Of a stretch of DNA of 64,000 bases, positions 1-10,937 are shown piece by piece. How positions within the stretch are numbered: the first letter of the stretch is position 1; each line of letters starts with the position of its first letter. This DNA comes from Paramecium tetraurelia. Taxonomy: Eukaryota; Ciliophora; Oligohymenophorea; Peniculida; Parameciidae. Under the pieces are notes generated by a model, which was not told the DNA's origin, did not search any database, and was given only the letters and a program-made list of their open reading frames with translations. Location of the stretch: the NCBI RefSeq assembly GCF_000165425.1, contig NW_001799388.1:124001-188000 (forward strand), read 5' to 3'. Position numbers and translations under genes: made by a program.

Positions 1-348
1 TTAAAATCATATTTTCTTGTAATTTTAATAAATGTAACAACTGGAAACATGAAAAATCAGAAGAATGAATAAAAATAAAAATCCATATTATTTAAAGTTT
101 TATATTTTTTTTAGATTATGTAAAACACATTTAATTTAATATAAAATTTAAGAATTTTTCAAAAAATTTATTTGCTTAAGTGGAGCACATTATATAGCAT
201 ACCTTAAGAAATTAAGTAAAATATGAGAACCTTAGATTATCTTTAAATTTTATATAGATAAATAATAGTATAAAAAGTTTTACAAAATATATTCAAATAG
301 CATGTTAATATTTGAGAGATCGTACAAAATATAATAAAAAATATAGAT
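1..348. other. AT-rich intergenic leader
   Basis: No open frame with a recognisable protein is seen on either strand. The stretch is A+T-rich and ends just before the ATG of the Gln-rich gene at 349. It may hold that gene's promoter and the 3' end of a neighbour outside the window. Confidence 0.5.
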
Positions 349-2277
349 ATGAATTTACAGCAAGAATAAGAAGATGAAAAGAAAAGATAAGCATTTGAAC
401 AGTTAGGAGATAATCCTACTGAAGTTGATATTAAATATGTTAGCTATTTATTGAAAATTCCATTGCTTACAATAAGATAGTGGCTAGATGAAAAAACAGG
501 AGTTGATGTTCAAATTGAAATCCAACCTGAAGAAGAAAAGGATGTGTAGATAATTGGGATAGCATAAAAAAAAAAAATACAATTACAAAGTTTAAAAAAT
601 CTCTAAATAAAAGAAGAGGAGCCTTCAGTATAATAGATAACTGAATTTCAGAAAAAAAAAACTAAAATTCCAGAACCAAAAGAAAAGTAAAGATAACGTC
701 GAAGAAAAGTGGCAAATAAGTCATCCACAGCAAGCAAAAAGCTCCAAAAATTTAATTCCAAAAATTAAAATATATTAAATAATCAAACATCACTATAAGA
801 TAGTAATAGTAAGAGTTAAAATCAGAAATAATAATCCAATAATAACTAATTAAAATAATTAGATTAGATTTAATAAAATTTGGCTGAAATTGTATAGAAT
901 GACATTTAGTAAAATTAATCTTAAAATGATAAACAATAAAATCAAAATATTGCGAAAGATTAATAATAAATTATAAATCAAAATGCTGAAAAGCTACAGT
1001 AAAATAAATAACCAGAGTAAGTATCAAAGCCACTCAGAATTTGCATTTAGAATTAGGATCAACTATAAAAATAATCTTAATAAAATAATAATTAAAATCT
1101 ATAAGCATAATAATTATAAAATTAATTGAATACATCTACTTAAATTGATGTGAATTCAAATGCACAACCTATAAATATGTAGTAATAATAATAATAATAA
1201 TAAATTAAAAAATAATTTATATCATAGAATAATTAAAAAACTAATACAATATAATAAGCAAATAACTAATCGAAATAACCTCAGAATCAGCTTCAAAATA
1301 GCGAAAAATTAAAGCAAATTATTATATTAGATGATGATAATAATATAAGCTAAATCATTAAAAATAAAATTAAACAGGTACAATAACCAAAGTAACAATA
1401 ACCAAAAGATTAAAATCAGTAAAAGTTGCCTTAAAATGGTAATCCCAATTAAAAATTAAATAATACTGATTCTAATAATTTAAATAAAAAAAATCAGATT
1501 TCACAACCAAATTAATAAAATGTTGCATAAACATCAAATGAATAACGCATTATCAATAGTTCTTCTGAAAATTTCATTTAATAATAAAACAAATCACTTG
1601 ATGTTTAAATGGCAATTCCTTAAAAAGAGTAAAATGTTTAAAATAAACAAAATTTGATTTAAAAAGACGTAGGCAGTAATTCTAATTATTCTTAATAATA
1701 ATAAGAATTATTAAAATAACATACAGTTTTTGAATCTAATAGTTTTACTAATTAATAATAAGTATAACATTATTTATAATAAATTCCTCATTAATAGGGT
1801 GTATAATAACATCTTAGTGATTTTTAGCATAGTTAAAATAGTTAATAAATTTTTGAGTAAAAATAATCAAACTTTAGGTAATAACAAAGCCTAAATTATA
1901 ATTAAAATGATAATTCTGAAGCACAACGATTTGCAGGTATACCACCATAAGTTCAACCGAATTAATAAACCTCAAACAATCAAAACCTACTCATACAATA
2001 AAATAATTAAAATATTGATTATTTGATGACGAAGCAAGCCTCAGCTACTTCTGAATTAAACTTAATTCAATAGCAACTAAATTAGGCCTTGAATCAGCCA
2101 AATTAATAAAATTATGATGTTAAGTAATAATTTGGATCTTATGAGATAATATCAATATTGAATTAGCATTCATAAACCTTAACATAAGTAGTTTCAATGT
2201 TATCAACAATAGGAAGTTTTTAGTTTTCTTTGATGGAAAGATTAAATCTGGTTTATAATTAAGTCAGCAATAGTTGA
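349..2277 (+). CDS. Gln/Asn-rich protein with helix-turn-helix-like N-terminus
   Basis: A single uninterrupted frame of 643 codons (642 aa) ends in TGA; it is open only with TAA/TAG read as Gln. Residues about 20-50 (NPTEVDIKYVSYLL, then IRQWLDEK) look like the last two helices of a homeodomain-type helix-turn-helix, with a WL in the WF position. A Lys/Arg-rich stretch follows near residues 105-125. Most of the rest is low-complexity Gln/Asn, including a (TAA)n run at about 1182-1203. A DNA-associated or regulatory role is inference from this architecture. The ATG is the first in the frame. Low complexity limits any family assignment. Confidence 0.72.
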
Positions 2278-2598
2278 GCAATAATATACATATACATATA
2301 TTTAATTATTAATTATAATAACAACATAATGGTGTATTGTGAGGAGGTGAAGACTGATTTGATTTGAATATGAAAGCTGGCTTATTAAAAAAACATTAAT
2401 ATATTTATTTAGCGAAGATTAAATCATATAAGGAGCATTAAGCAATAGCACTAAAGGTATTTGCTTAATTATAATTTACACTTATTCTTTAAAGTGTATA
2501 TACAGAAACTGGAAGTAATATCCAGGAATAAGGTCAACTTTGAGATAATATAAATGTTAAGCAATTTAATGTATGATATTTATATGTGTACGTCATGA
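2278..2598. other. Intergenic spacer between convergent genes
   Basis: This stretch separates the stop of the Gln-rich gene from the stop of eL29. Short frames are closed quickly by TGA and no intron chain rescues them. Nothing else was recognised. Confidence 0.5.
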
Positions 2599-2843
2599 TC
2601 AATGTATATTTTTATTTGCTTTTCTTTTGGCTAATCTTGTTTCAACACTCTTATTCTTTTTGATGGAAGGATCGTTCTTGATAGCAAATCTTCTATTTTT
2701 TGCGAATCTTTAGTTGCACTTTGATTAGAATTAAATATTACTCCTTTCAATGTTCTATATCTTTGATTGGGGAGCTTTTTAATACCATTTCTGTGATGTT
2801 TACGGGCATTATGATGAGAGGTAGCATTCTTTGACTTAGCCAT
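2599..2843 (-). CDS. RPL29: 60S ribosomal protein eL29
   Basis: The first exon begins [20 protein letters not shown], which matches the diagnostic eL29 N-terminus. One 23-nt intron (2719-2741, GT...AAG) follows Leu-Lys-Gly. After splicing, [13 protein letters not shown] aligns with the conserved eL29 segment after LKG, and the protein ends in a basic tail closing with TGA. The result is 73 aa; length and content match the short eL29 of fungi and protists. Without the intron the frame runs into non-ribosomal sequence. eL29 is a small basic protein of the large cytosolic subunit. It lies 36 nt downstream of another minus-strand gene. Confidence 0.93.
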
Positions 2844-2879
2844 TGATAATTTATTATTTAAAATATTTGTTTAGATATT

Positions 2880-4901
2880 TCAATATTTTTAAATTCCTAA
2901 ATTTTTAGTATACACCTATTACTCTATCCATTACGCATCTTTGTAGGCTTGATTCTTTTGTTCTATTGTTCTTTCTAATTCTTTGTAAAGACTTTATATT
3001 CTCTTCGTCTTGAAATCATTAGGTTCTGTTTTCAAGGTGCTTATTTTTTCTGATTTCTTTTTGTTTTGCACTTGTTTCTAGTTTGGAATTTATTAAGAAT
3101 TATCAATATTTAATTTAACTTATTATGCTTATTGTTATGAGACACTTGAATCTGCTTTCAATAAGTGTTATTTGCTCTAAGAAACCAATAAAATAATAAA
3201 ATACTTGTCGATCATCTTCCCATAGCAGATGCTTCTTCACTCCTTCGATTTTCTTAAGTTATTTGAGAACATTCTGTATTTCATTTTTGAGTTATTGTTC
3301 TATATCAGGATCATCGTTATTAATTTTTTCAGCAATTTAGTCCAAATTAGGAGCCTCATAAGAAGTAACATGAACTTCTTTTTTAGTTAATTGTCTTGGA
3401 GATATAACTGGAGGAGGAGAGCTAACTTACTTGGTTATGCTCTGTGAATTGGTTAATTCTTTTTCTTGTTAAAAACTTTTGGAATTATTTGATTGATTCA
3501 TAGGTTGAAGACTCTTTGCGCTTCCATTTTCTTAGAAATTCTGGCCTTCATTAGTTAAGTTAAATGATTATTAATTTGATTAGACTGGGGATTTGCATAA
3601 AGAAGAGTATTTTTTTAAAGTATGATATCTGGGTGAGGAGGGACTGATTGATATTTTAGGATTACACGATATGTTTTTAGAATAAGAATTAAAATCTTTG
3701 AATCTATTCAACATTTTTAATGGAGTTTGATTGGTAGTTGATTAAATTTGTTATTTATCTTCTAATTGAATTTAAGTATGTTCATCCAATATTTCTTCTG
3801 ATTCATCTTAATTAAAATTACTGCTTAATTTTGCTAACATATAAGTTTTTAATTAATCTTGGCTATTCTTCTGTGGAGTTCTTTTTTGCAGTTCATGGTT
3901 TTTATTGAATTTCAGGATCTTATGGAAGGAATCATAATAATCAATAACACATTTTAGAATATATTCTAGTTTTTCTGTTACTGTTAATGGATCATCAGTT
4001 TTAACATTTTGAGTGTAGTATTTCATTGCTTCTTTGATATTGGTCACATTGATTTTCTTCTTCAGGGTGTACTATTGAATATTAGTAAGTATTTAGCAAA
4101 TTGGTTCATAATTCTTACAAAATTGACTTTGACTTGGCACCCATTCCCTTGTTTACAAGAACAAATAGTCGGTTGATATGGCCTTATCTAGACCTGCAAC
4201 AGTGCAAAGCAAACCGCATATGCAATTATAGAGTTATTAAGTTGGTTTAAGTATAAAGAAGAAATCCTAATTGAATGATAGAGTTTATTACTTATATTTC
4301 TTTGTTTTGGATTGAGTTTAAAGTAACGATGATGTTTTAATGTAGTAATTCTGTGTCTTAAACAAGCTTTTAGTAATCAGTAGTTTAGATTTGATTCAAG
4401 GCAATCTAAAGTTTTGTTCTTTCAATGAGTTCTTACATATATAAAATATATTATCATATTAATAATAAAATCAACTAACTTGTATTCCAACTTTACACTC
4501 TTTTATTCCTTAATTAATTAATTCAAATGGTTTAATGATATTGCAAGGTTATTTTAAAGGTATTTCGTTAATGCTGTGTTCAGTTTTACAAATTACTTTT
4601 CCCTCCCCCAATCCTATGATCTCGTAATTAGTAACTCTCATACCACTTGGAAATTGTGTTTGAGTTCGAAAAATAAGGATGTATTTGCAGGTAATGTAAT
4701 CTTGAAACTTACACGACCATTTTATTTCTTCACGAATTCAAAATTTGAACTCTAAATTTCTAATGCATTTTCGAAATAAGGAGATAATATAGGCTATTTT
4801 ATACTAGACAATGGCCATTATGGCAAAGTAGGTTCATCAAATCGATATAACTCTAATTGTTTCATGAGAGAGTTGAATGTGTCATGATTAGGACTATACA
4901 T
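2880..4901 (-). CDS. Unknown 633-aa protein, possible dynein-stalk-like segment
   Basis: Four proposed introns (about 23, 44, 25 and 28 nt) give a continuous 634-codon frame ending at TGA 2880-2882. The first two are weaker: one starts GTTC and one is 44 nt long. The N-terminal ~170 residues look globular (SGMRVTNYEIIGLGEGKVIC). The middle (LYNCICGLLCTVAGLD ... KLEYILKCVIDYYDSFHKI) has a spacing of hydrophobic, Trp and Tyr positions that recalls the stalk-tip region of dynein heavy chains; that is a weak personal impression. The C-terminal half is Ser/Gln-rich with coiled-coil stretches. No family is assigned with confidence. It lies just upstream of eL29 on the same strand. Confidence 0.62.
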
Positions 4902-4964
4902 TTTAATTGTAAATATAATTGATAATCAAATTATTAGATCGATTATAAATAAGTAAGAGAAAAT

Positions 4965-5711
4965 TCAATAATTCTGATTCCTTGGATATCGCTTCTTTAG
5001 CTCCTCGTAATCTATTTAGTAATTGTTTTCAACATGATATTTGTTGTACACCGAATCTATGAATGACTTTTGTTTCTGCTCTCTCTCTCTGATCTTCTCT
5101 AATCTACTTAGTTCCTTTATCTCCACATTTCTCAAATGTTTCCCTTCCTTTGGAGGCTAACCAAGGTAAGTGTCTAAATTGAGGGATTATTCATAAATCA
5201 ATAGTTATTGAAAGAACTCTACTTAAATTCAAATATTACGATGTCTAACTTATGCAAAGGGATTCTGAATTTTCACAATTTCCCAGGCTCTCTCCACTGT
5301 AAACCCGTTTTTTTATAACATGTAAGCTATAACGAACACAGGACTGATAGTAACACAATCTTGACAGTGGATCAACACATTCCCATAGGTGATTCCATTT
5401 TCAATGAACATGTAGGAATCATAAAAAGCTTTGAATAAATCACCGCAATTTTCTATGTCAATGGGAATCACCTTATGAAATAAAATTTATTCGCTTCCTT
5501 AGAATTTGACAGAGCATTTCATTTAAACAGTCAATATGCATTTAATATTGTAGCGAAGATGCAATTTAGTATCTGTTGCAGCATAGATATTGCCAATGTA
5601 TATTCCGCTTTTTCCTTCTTTGGGTAGTATGATTGCATGTATGTTGTCATCAGGATATGTATCCCAATAGGTTGAACCATAAAATTTCTGTTAATCAAGT
5701 AAGGATAACAT
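4965..5711 (-). CDS. Dual-specificity-phosphatase-like protein, catalytic Arg lost
   Basis: A 241-aa protein after removal of one 21-nt GT...TAG intron near the C-terminus. The fold-defining segments of a DUSP are present: GIYIGNIYAATD at the start and NVLIHCQDCVTIS in the P-loop position, then AYML and a helix ending in VRH. The P-loop should read HCX5R; here the Cys is kept but Arg is replaced by Ile (HCQDCVTI). Phosphate hydrolysis is therefore doubtful and a pseudophosphatase role is inferred. The C-terminal third is charged and helical. The ATG lies only 15 nt from the ATG of the divergent gene at 5727. Confidence 0.8.
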
Positions 5712-5726
5712 TATTATATAAAATTT

Positions 5727-6424
5727 ATGAATAATAATCATTATTATCGTCCAACATTAACTGGTAATAAGAATCGACGACGAGTCCAAGAAACCAATTT
5801 CGCAGCCATACTAAAAATTCACTCAAACAAAAATGCTAATTTAAAAAGTTCTTTGCTCTTTCATAGTAATTATAACTAAATAACTAATATATTAGATCCT
5901 AAGGATAATGATAGTTAGTTTAATTTAATTAATAGATCGATTGATGTACCTCGCTTTAATGACAGATCAGCTTCAAAATAAAGAGTTAAGACTGAAATAG
6001 TTAAACCTAATATTGATGTTCAATTTTAAAATCAAAAAATTGATTAGACTACAGCATACTTTCCAAAATTGAAAGAGCGAATAGCGTTGTCATAAAACAA
6101 AATGTTTTATCAAGTAATTAGAAATAAGAATAGAAAGCCAAAAATGATGAAATTGAAGATTCTCCAATTCGAGACTTGCAGAAGTCCCTTGATTACTCGA
6201 GTCAAGCGTAGAGGACAAGAAATCTTACTCCAATATAATAAAGAACGTTAGATGTACCTAAATATCAGAGCAGATCGGATCACTTGAATTAAGAAGAAAT
6301 CATGCAGTTCTCCTTTGGACTTCAATATAATAGATAGAGCATTGAGAAACAGAAGCAAAGATTCCCAAAAGATATTTTTCTTGGGGATGTTAGAAAAGTA
6401 AAAAGAATTTTTTAATAATAATGA
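5727..6424 (+). CDS. Hypothetical protein, 225 aa
   Basis: Two exons joined by a 20-nt GT...TAG intron give 226 codons ending in TGA at 6422-6424. The protein is basic and polar, rich in Asn, Lys and Gln, with an RRR cluster near residue 17 and no predicted membrane segment. I recognise no family. It is divergent from the phosphatase-like gene, with 15 nt between start codons, and convergent with the kelch gene (24 nt between stops). Confidence 0.7.
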
Positions 6425-6448
6425 ATTATGTAAATCTTTAAAAATCAT

Positions 6449-8157
6449 TCATTATATCTAAATAATACTCTTTACTTGTAAGGTATCAGCATTAATTTGG
6501 ATGAACTCAACCTTCTTCTCCTCTGAATTAAATAGATATATTTATTGCTTAAAGATCTAAATTTGATATAAAAAACATTTACTATTGGCTGGGTGCAGTT
6601 TACATTTAATATTTTTTAAATATTATTATAACTATTTTTTTGCACAGTTTTTAAGAAGATATTGATCAACTGAGAACCACATTCATTTCCAAACTGATTC
6701 TGTCCTCCAATTACTAAGATTTCCTAATTAGAAATTGGTAAAGCATATCCAAGCAATTGAGGAACATAGGACTAATAATATGATTGATAAATACTAATTA
6801 ATTAATCAATTCGATAGTTTCTACGAATTTCATAAGTATGGAATCATAGATCTCAATTAATCCATTGGCCACATATTGATTCATCATTCCCCCAATTAAA
6901 TAGATTTTATGGTCTAAAAGACAACACTATCCCTAGATTCTTGGATATTTCATGGATTCTATCTATTCCCATTTATCATTCTCAATCGAATATCTACATA
7001 ACATCAATGTGTACATGAATCCTTTTTTGCTGCCCAATTACTGATTCTCTAATTATACATATCCTCCCCAGTAGTATATTGTTTTCTAGTATTTGATTGC
7101 TTATCCCCCATAGGATTTACAGGGCAAATCTTATAATTTCAATAGTTTATTCTTCATTTTGTCATACTTGTTAAACTAATCACTTATTATTTTCTATGAG
7201 TTCTCAGGATTTTGGAACACCTAACCAATAAAATATAAATATTGATTTGCATTTATGATAGTGACATAATCCAATTTACATTAGTTTTAAGAGAGGATCA
7301 ATTTTTGTTCTTTAACTTTGTCTATTTCATCGATATTTGAGGAATATAGTATATTATTTCTAAATGAATGGATGGAGTTTTGCATTTCCTACAACTTGAA
7401 TTTGTTAGCTTTACTTTTCAAAGTTACCAAATTCTTCTTCTGTTGTTTGAACCCACTAAAGTAATTGGGGATTATCTTAAACTCATCTTTGATAGCAAAT
7501 AGATACAATACCTTTAAATTTCAAGGATACCATTTTTTATAATGAGTCTTTAATGTCATACAAAGATTTATTATTGATTTAGAGAGTGATGTCTTTAGGT
7601 AAGTAATTTTTTAATAAATTAAATTCCTCATTTATGATATTCTATCTATCCAATACCTCCTGAACTTAATTTTCATCGTAGTTATGTAATTCATTCCTTA
7701 GACTATATATTAATTATTTAAGTGGCTACAACGATGTCTACAACAAATCGGTTGTAATAACCTAGTATTGTGAGATCAGATTAATGAAATATTTATCAAT
7801 CACCTATGAAATGACTTTCTTGATTGATTTGATCTTTTAGATTGATTTTTAGTATGTAGCTGAATCATAGATCTTCAAATTGTTAATTTGAGCATTTAAT
7901 TATTCTAAATCTTTGTCAACTTGCGCTATCTTTGGACATTTGTGTGGAGTTAGAATAAGATTGAGTTGTTCTATTAGTAATTGCTTTTGGTCATCCTCTA
8001 ATTAGCTCTCTAGATTTTACTCTATTCTTTGCTTCTTCTATGAAAAAGTGAGATCTGAATCAAAATTAGAGTGAAATGATAATTGCTTTTCATCAAAACT
8101 CAAATCTTCTGATAGGAAACTGGCATCATTGAAACTCGAATTATTTTAATTATTCAT
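6449..8157 (-). CDS. Coiled-coil protein with C-terminal kelch repeats
   Basis: Three introns (25, 23 and 26 nt) leave 545 codons ending at TGA 6449-6451. The first ~300 residues are charged and heptad-like, consistent with coiled coil. From about residue 340 come kelch signatures: YYWGGY, then IYLIGGMMNQ and ILVIGGQNQFGNE, each a hydrophobic run followed by GG. Kelch blades form beta-propellers that bind partner proteins, so a scaffold or adaptor role is inferred. No BTB domain is visible. The start is the first ATG in frame, 13 nt from the stop of the upstream membrane-protein gene on the same strand. Confidence 0.82.
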
Positions 8158-8170
8158 TTTAATTAATGTA

Positions 8171-9629
8171 TCAATGAATAGTAACCACACTACCAGACTC
8201 CATTGGATTATTAACTTGAGACAAATTCTCTGGAATTTGAGACTCCTCTTATCGAATTAAACTTTCATCCACAGATTTGCTTCCTCTTTTTTGATGTTCA
8301 ATGCTCTCTTATTGTTCTTTCACAGTAGCTCCAAAAGGATTAGGATTTTACACATTGGCCCAAGAGTGTAACATACCCTAATTATGTTATGATGCTCCAA
8401 ATTGACTAGTTCCCAACTTCTCTAATTGTTATCCTTGCTTCTCACTCTAATTAACTTAAACAAACATACATTCCAAAGTTGGGAGCCTGAGAATTACTTT
8501 GACTAGCCTCCATTGGATTTACTACTGAACTTAGACTTTTAATGGAATGTCGGACTCCCTATTTCAATGCTTATTAATTTTGTATGCCTGCACTATCTAA
8601 TTCAATTAATTCATTAGTATTACACAAATTGTTTTGATGACTATTCTTCTCAATTAGTTCCTAGTATTTAATTGCTTCCTTGAAGTAACGCACCTCCTAA
8701 TAAATCACAAATAAGAATGATATGAAGTTAATTGGTGCTACATATTTCTGGAATTGGAATATGAAACTCAAACACGAGCATTCTTCTTCAACTATGTCAT
8801 TTGTCTTAATGAAAACCAACACATATTACACAATATGAACCAAAAAGAGCACTGTCAACAACAAGCTATTTATTATTTAAGTACGATTACTCAGCAAAGT
8901 TCCTTAGTTCTTTCTAAGATCTATTTTGATTAAACAGAATCAAAGTGAAAATTAGATTAAATATAGAAGTCAAAACATTTGTGAGCAGGAGAGATAACAG
9001 AACCATTGAGTATTTGTTTTAGCATTCGTAATTGTCTCCATGAGATAAAATCATCATACCAATTATGCATGATGTAAAACAGTTAACTGATCTATTCGTT
9101 AATTCAAGAGGAAATATTTTGATTATGAGTATTTCGATTTCCTTTGATTTATATAAATTAACATACTTTCCCCAACAATATCATGATGTACGTTTTTATA
9201 TATAATTAAAGCAAATGGTCTTACTCTTTTTTTTAAATAAAGTAATTGAGTGAATACACCAGAAGAGTTATAAACATAAACACATTCATTGTGTATATCA
9301 AGAAGTACTCAACCTTAGGAAATTCTCTCTTGAAACAAAGCAAAAATACTGCTGCCACACAATTAAATAAGAACATTATGATTGTTAAATACAGGGTAAT
9401 TGACATAAAAAATGTATCGTTTTCTTGAACTCTTAAAAGTGCATTCATTATAAAGATGATAAATGCTTATTTGGTATGTTACCCAAAAATGTTAACTAGT
9501 TTGTTCTGCTGTATTTTTTGTTCCTCATTCAGATTTATCATCTCTCTTTAACTTAAATTAAAATATCTATAATTCTTATAACTATGAATCATTTAAATTC
9601 ATATAATATTGTCCAGAGTAAATTCCCAT
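8171..9629 (-). CDS. Multi-pass membrane protein
   Basis: The spliced frame (about 456-458 codons) needs introns of 25, 25 and 19 or 25 nt, plus a proposed 16-nt intron at 9567-9582 joining the first exon (MGIYSGQYYMNLNDS). If that tiny intron is wrong, translation could start at the ATG at 9592 or 9541. Hydrophobic helices include ITLYLTIIMFLFNCVAAVF, VFMFITLLVYSLNY, MVLLSLLLTNVLTSIFNLIF and LLLTVLFLVHIVQYVLVFI; a fifth may follow. The cytosolic C-terminus is Ser/Gln-rich and contains QNPNPFG. I do not recognise the family. Confidence 0.68.
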
Positions 9630-9874
9630 TTATTATTATCTGGATAGAGATGAATCATCATAAGATAGTTATTATATTATTATATGATATCAAACAATGC
9701 TTACATTTGACAGCGTCATTATAACTGAAATAATAAACTTGGTTGTGTCTGCATAAAGTACATTTTCTATATAAATTTAACATACTAGCACAAGTTGAAT
9801 GAGGTCGATGCTTATTTAACAAGTAGCGATTGCAACTTTATTTTCGAATTAATTTATAACAATTACTCATCCAT
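9599..9874 (-). CDS. Possible small zinc-ribbon ORF upstream of membrane gene
   Basis: Starting at ATG 9872-9874, one 19-nt GT...TAG intron puts CQKCTLCRHNQVYYF into frame, and a second 26-nt intron (ending AAG) continues to a TGA at 9599-9601. The CxxCxxC cluster suggests a metal site. The same frame reopens after the TGA and runs into the membrane protein at 9541, so this could be an extra 5' part of that gene broken by one in-frame TGA, or a separate small gene overlapping it by about 30 nt. The structure is unresolved. Confidence 0.32.
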
Positions 9875-10937
9875 TATTATCTTTAATATAGAATAAAACG
9901 ATAAGATTACATTTTTTTAGTTGTTTTCTGTGTGATTTCTATATAAAAATCAGTGAATTTATCATCAATTCCCTTACTCCTCTTAATCTTACAATAACTA
10001 TATGAAATCCCCTACAATACTAATAGGGAATAATAGTAAGATAGAAGTATTTAATATTAATAGAAAATATTAAATTTTTCCCAAAATTGCAACCTTTCTT
10101 TTCCAATAATATTCTCTATAAATACAGAATTCTGTTAATGGTATATAATTCTATATCAGAATCGGAACTATTTTATTGAGAATAAAATATAAACAAATAA
10201 ATAAATTAATAAACTGAGTGGTTTTTCTTAAGAAATTAGAGAGTTTTCATCAGCATAGATAATTATATTATATCTATTGTATAATAACTTTAATTTCTTT
10301 ACTCTCAATTAACCCTTCTATATGAACGGTTATATCATTTGATTTCAAAATTAATCTCTTTTATCAATTATTTTTTTCAATTAATCTTAGGTTTATGAAT
10401 TTATTAAAATTGATTTTATTATAATATAATCTTCTTTTTTTTAAAAGTAAATTGAAAATTTTTGAAGTATCTAAAATATGTACAATTTTTTATCAAATAG
10501 TATGATAATAGATTTTACTTTATTAGTATTTAAACTTTATTTTGAGTTTCTTTAAAAATCGCTTGATTCCTTCTCTTTATAATATATAACTATAATTTTA
10601 GAATAGCCAATACTAAGGAAGTTATTATAGAAAATGTCGTTTTAATAAATTTAGTGATTTATGACCATAAATGTTCTCTTTTTCATAAATATATCTTTTT
10701 ATTTAAACCCAATCATCGTTAGTTTATTTATGTTGTTGCAGTTGACTTTGATCAAACGAAATGTTTCATTTCGAATTAATAATTAATTATATGACATTAT
10801 AGTTTTAAAATAATTAGTAAACTTTATCGAAACTGATATTCAGTATTTAAAGATCTCAATATTACAAAGCAGTTTTTGCTATTGAATAATTTGATGAATA
10901 AATTATATATATAAATATTTATTTGTTAAACAAACTT
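9875..10937. other. Long AT-rich intergenic region
   Basis: About 1.06 kb with frequent in-frame TGA on both strands and no intron chain that restores a protein. It is one of the longest gene-free stretches here. I see no RNA gene or repeat. Confidence 0.5.

Noticed and set aside
1182-1203. (TAA)n run as an intergenic microsatellite
   Set aside because: It lies inside the Gln-rich coding frame and is read as poly-Gln under the ciliate code.
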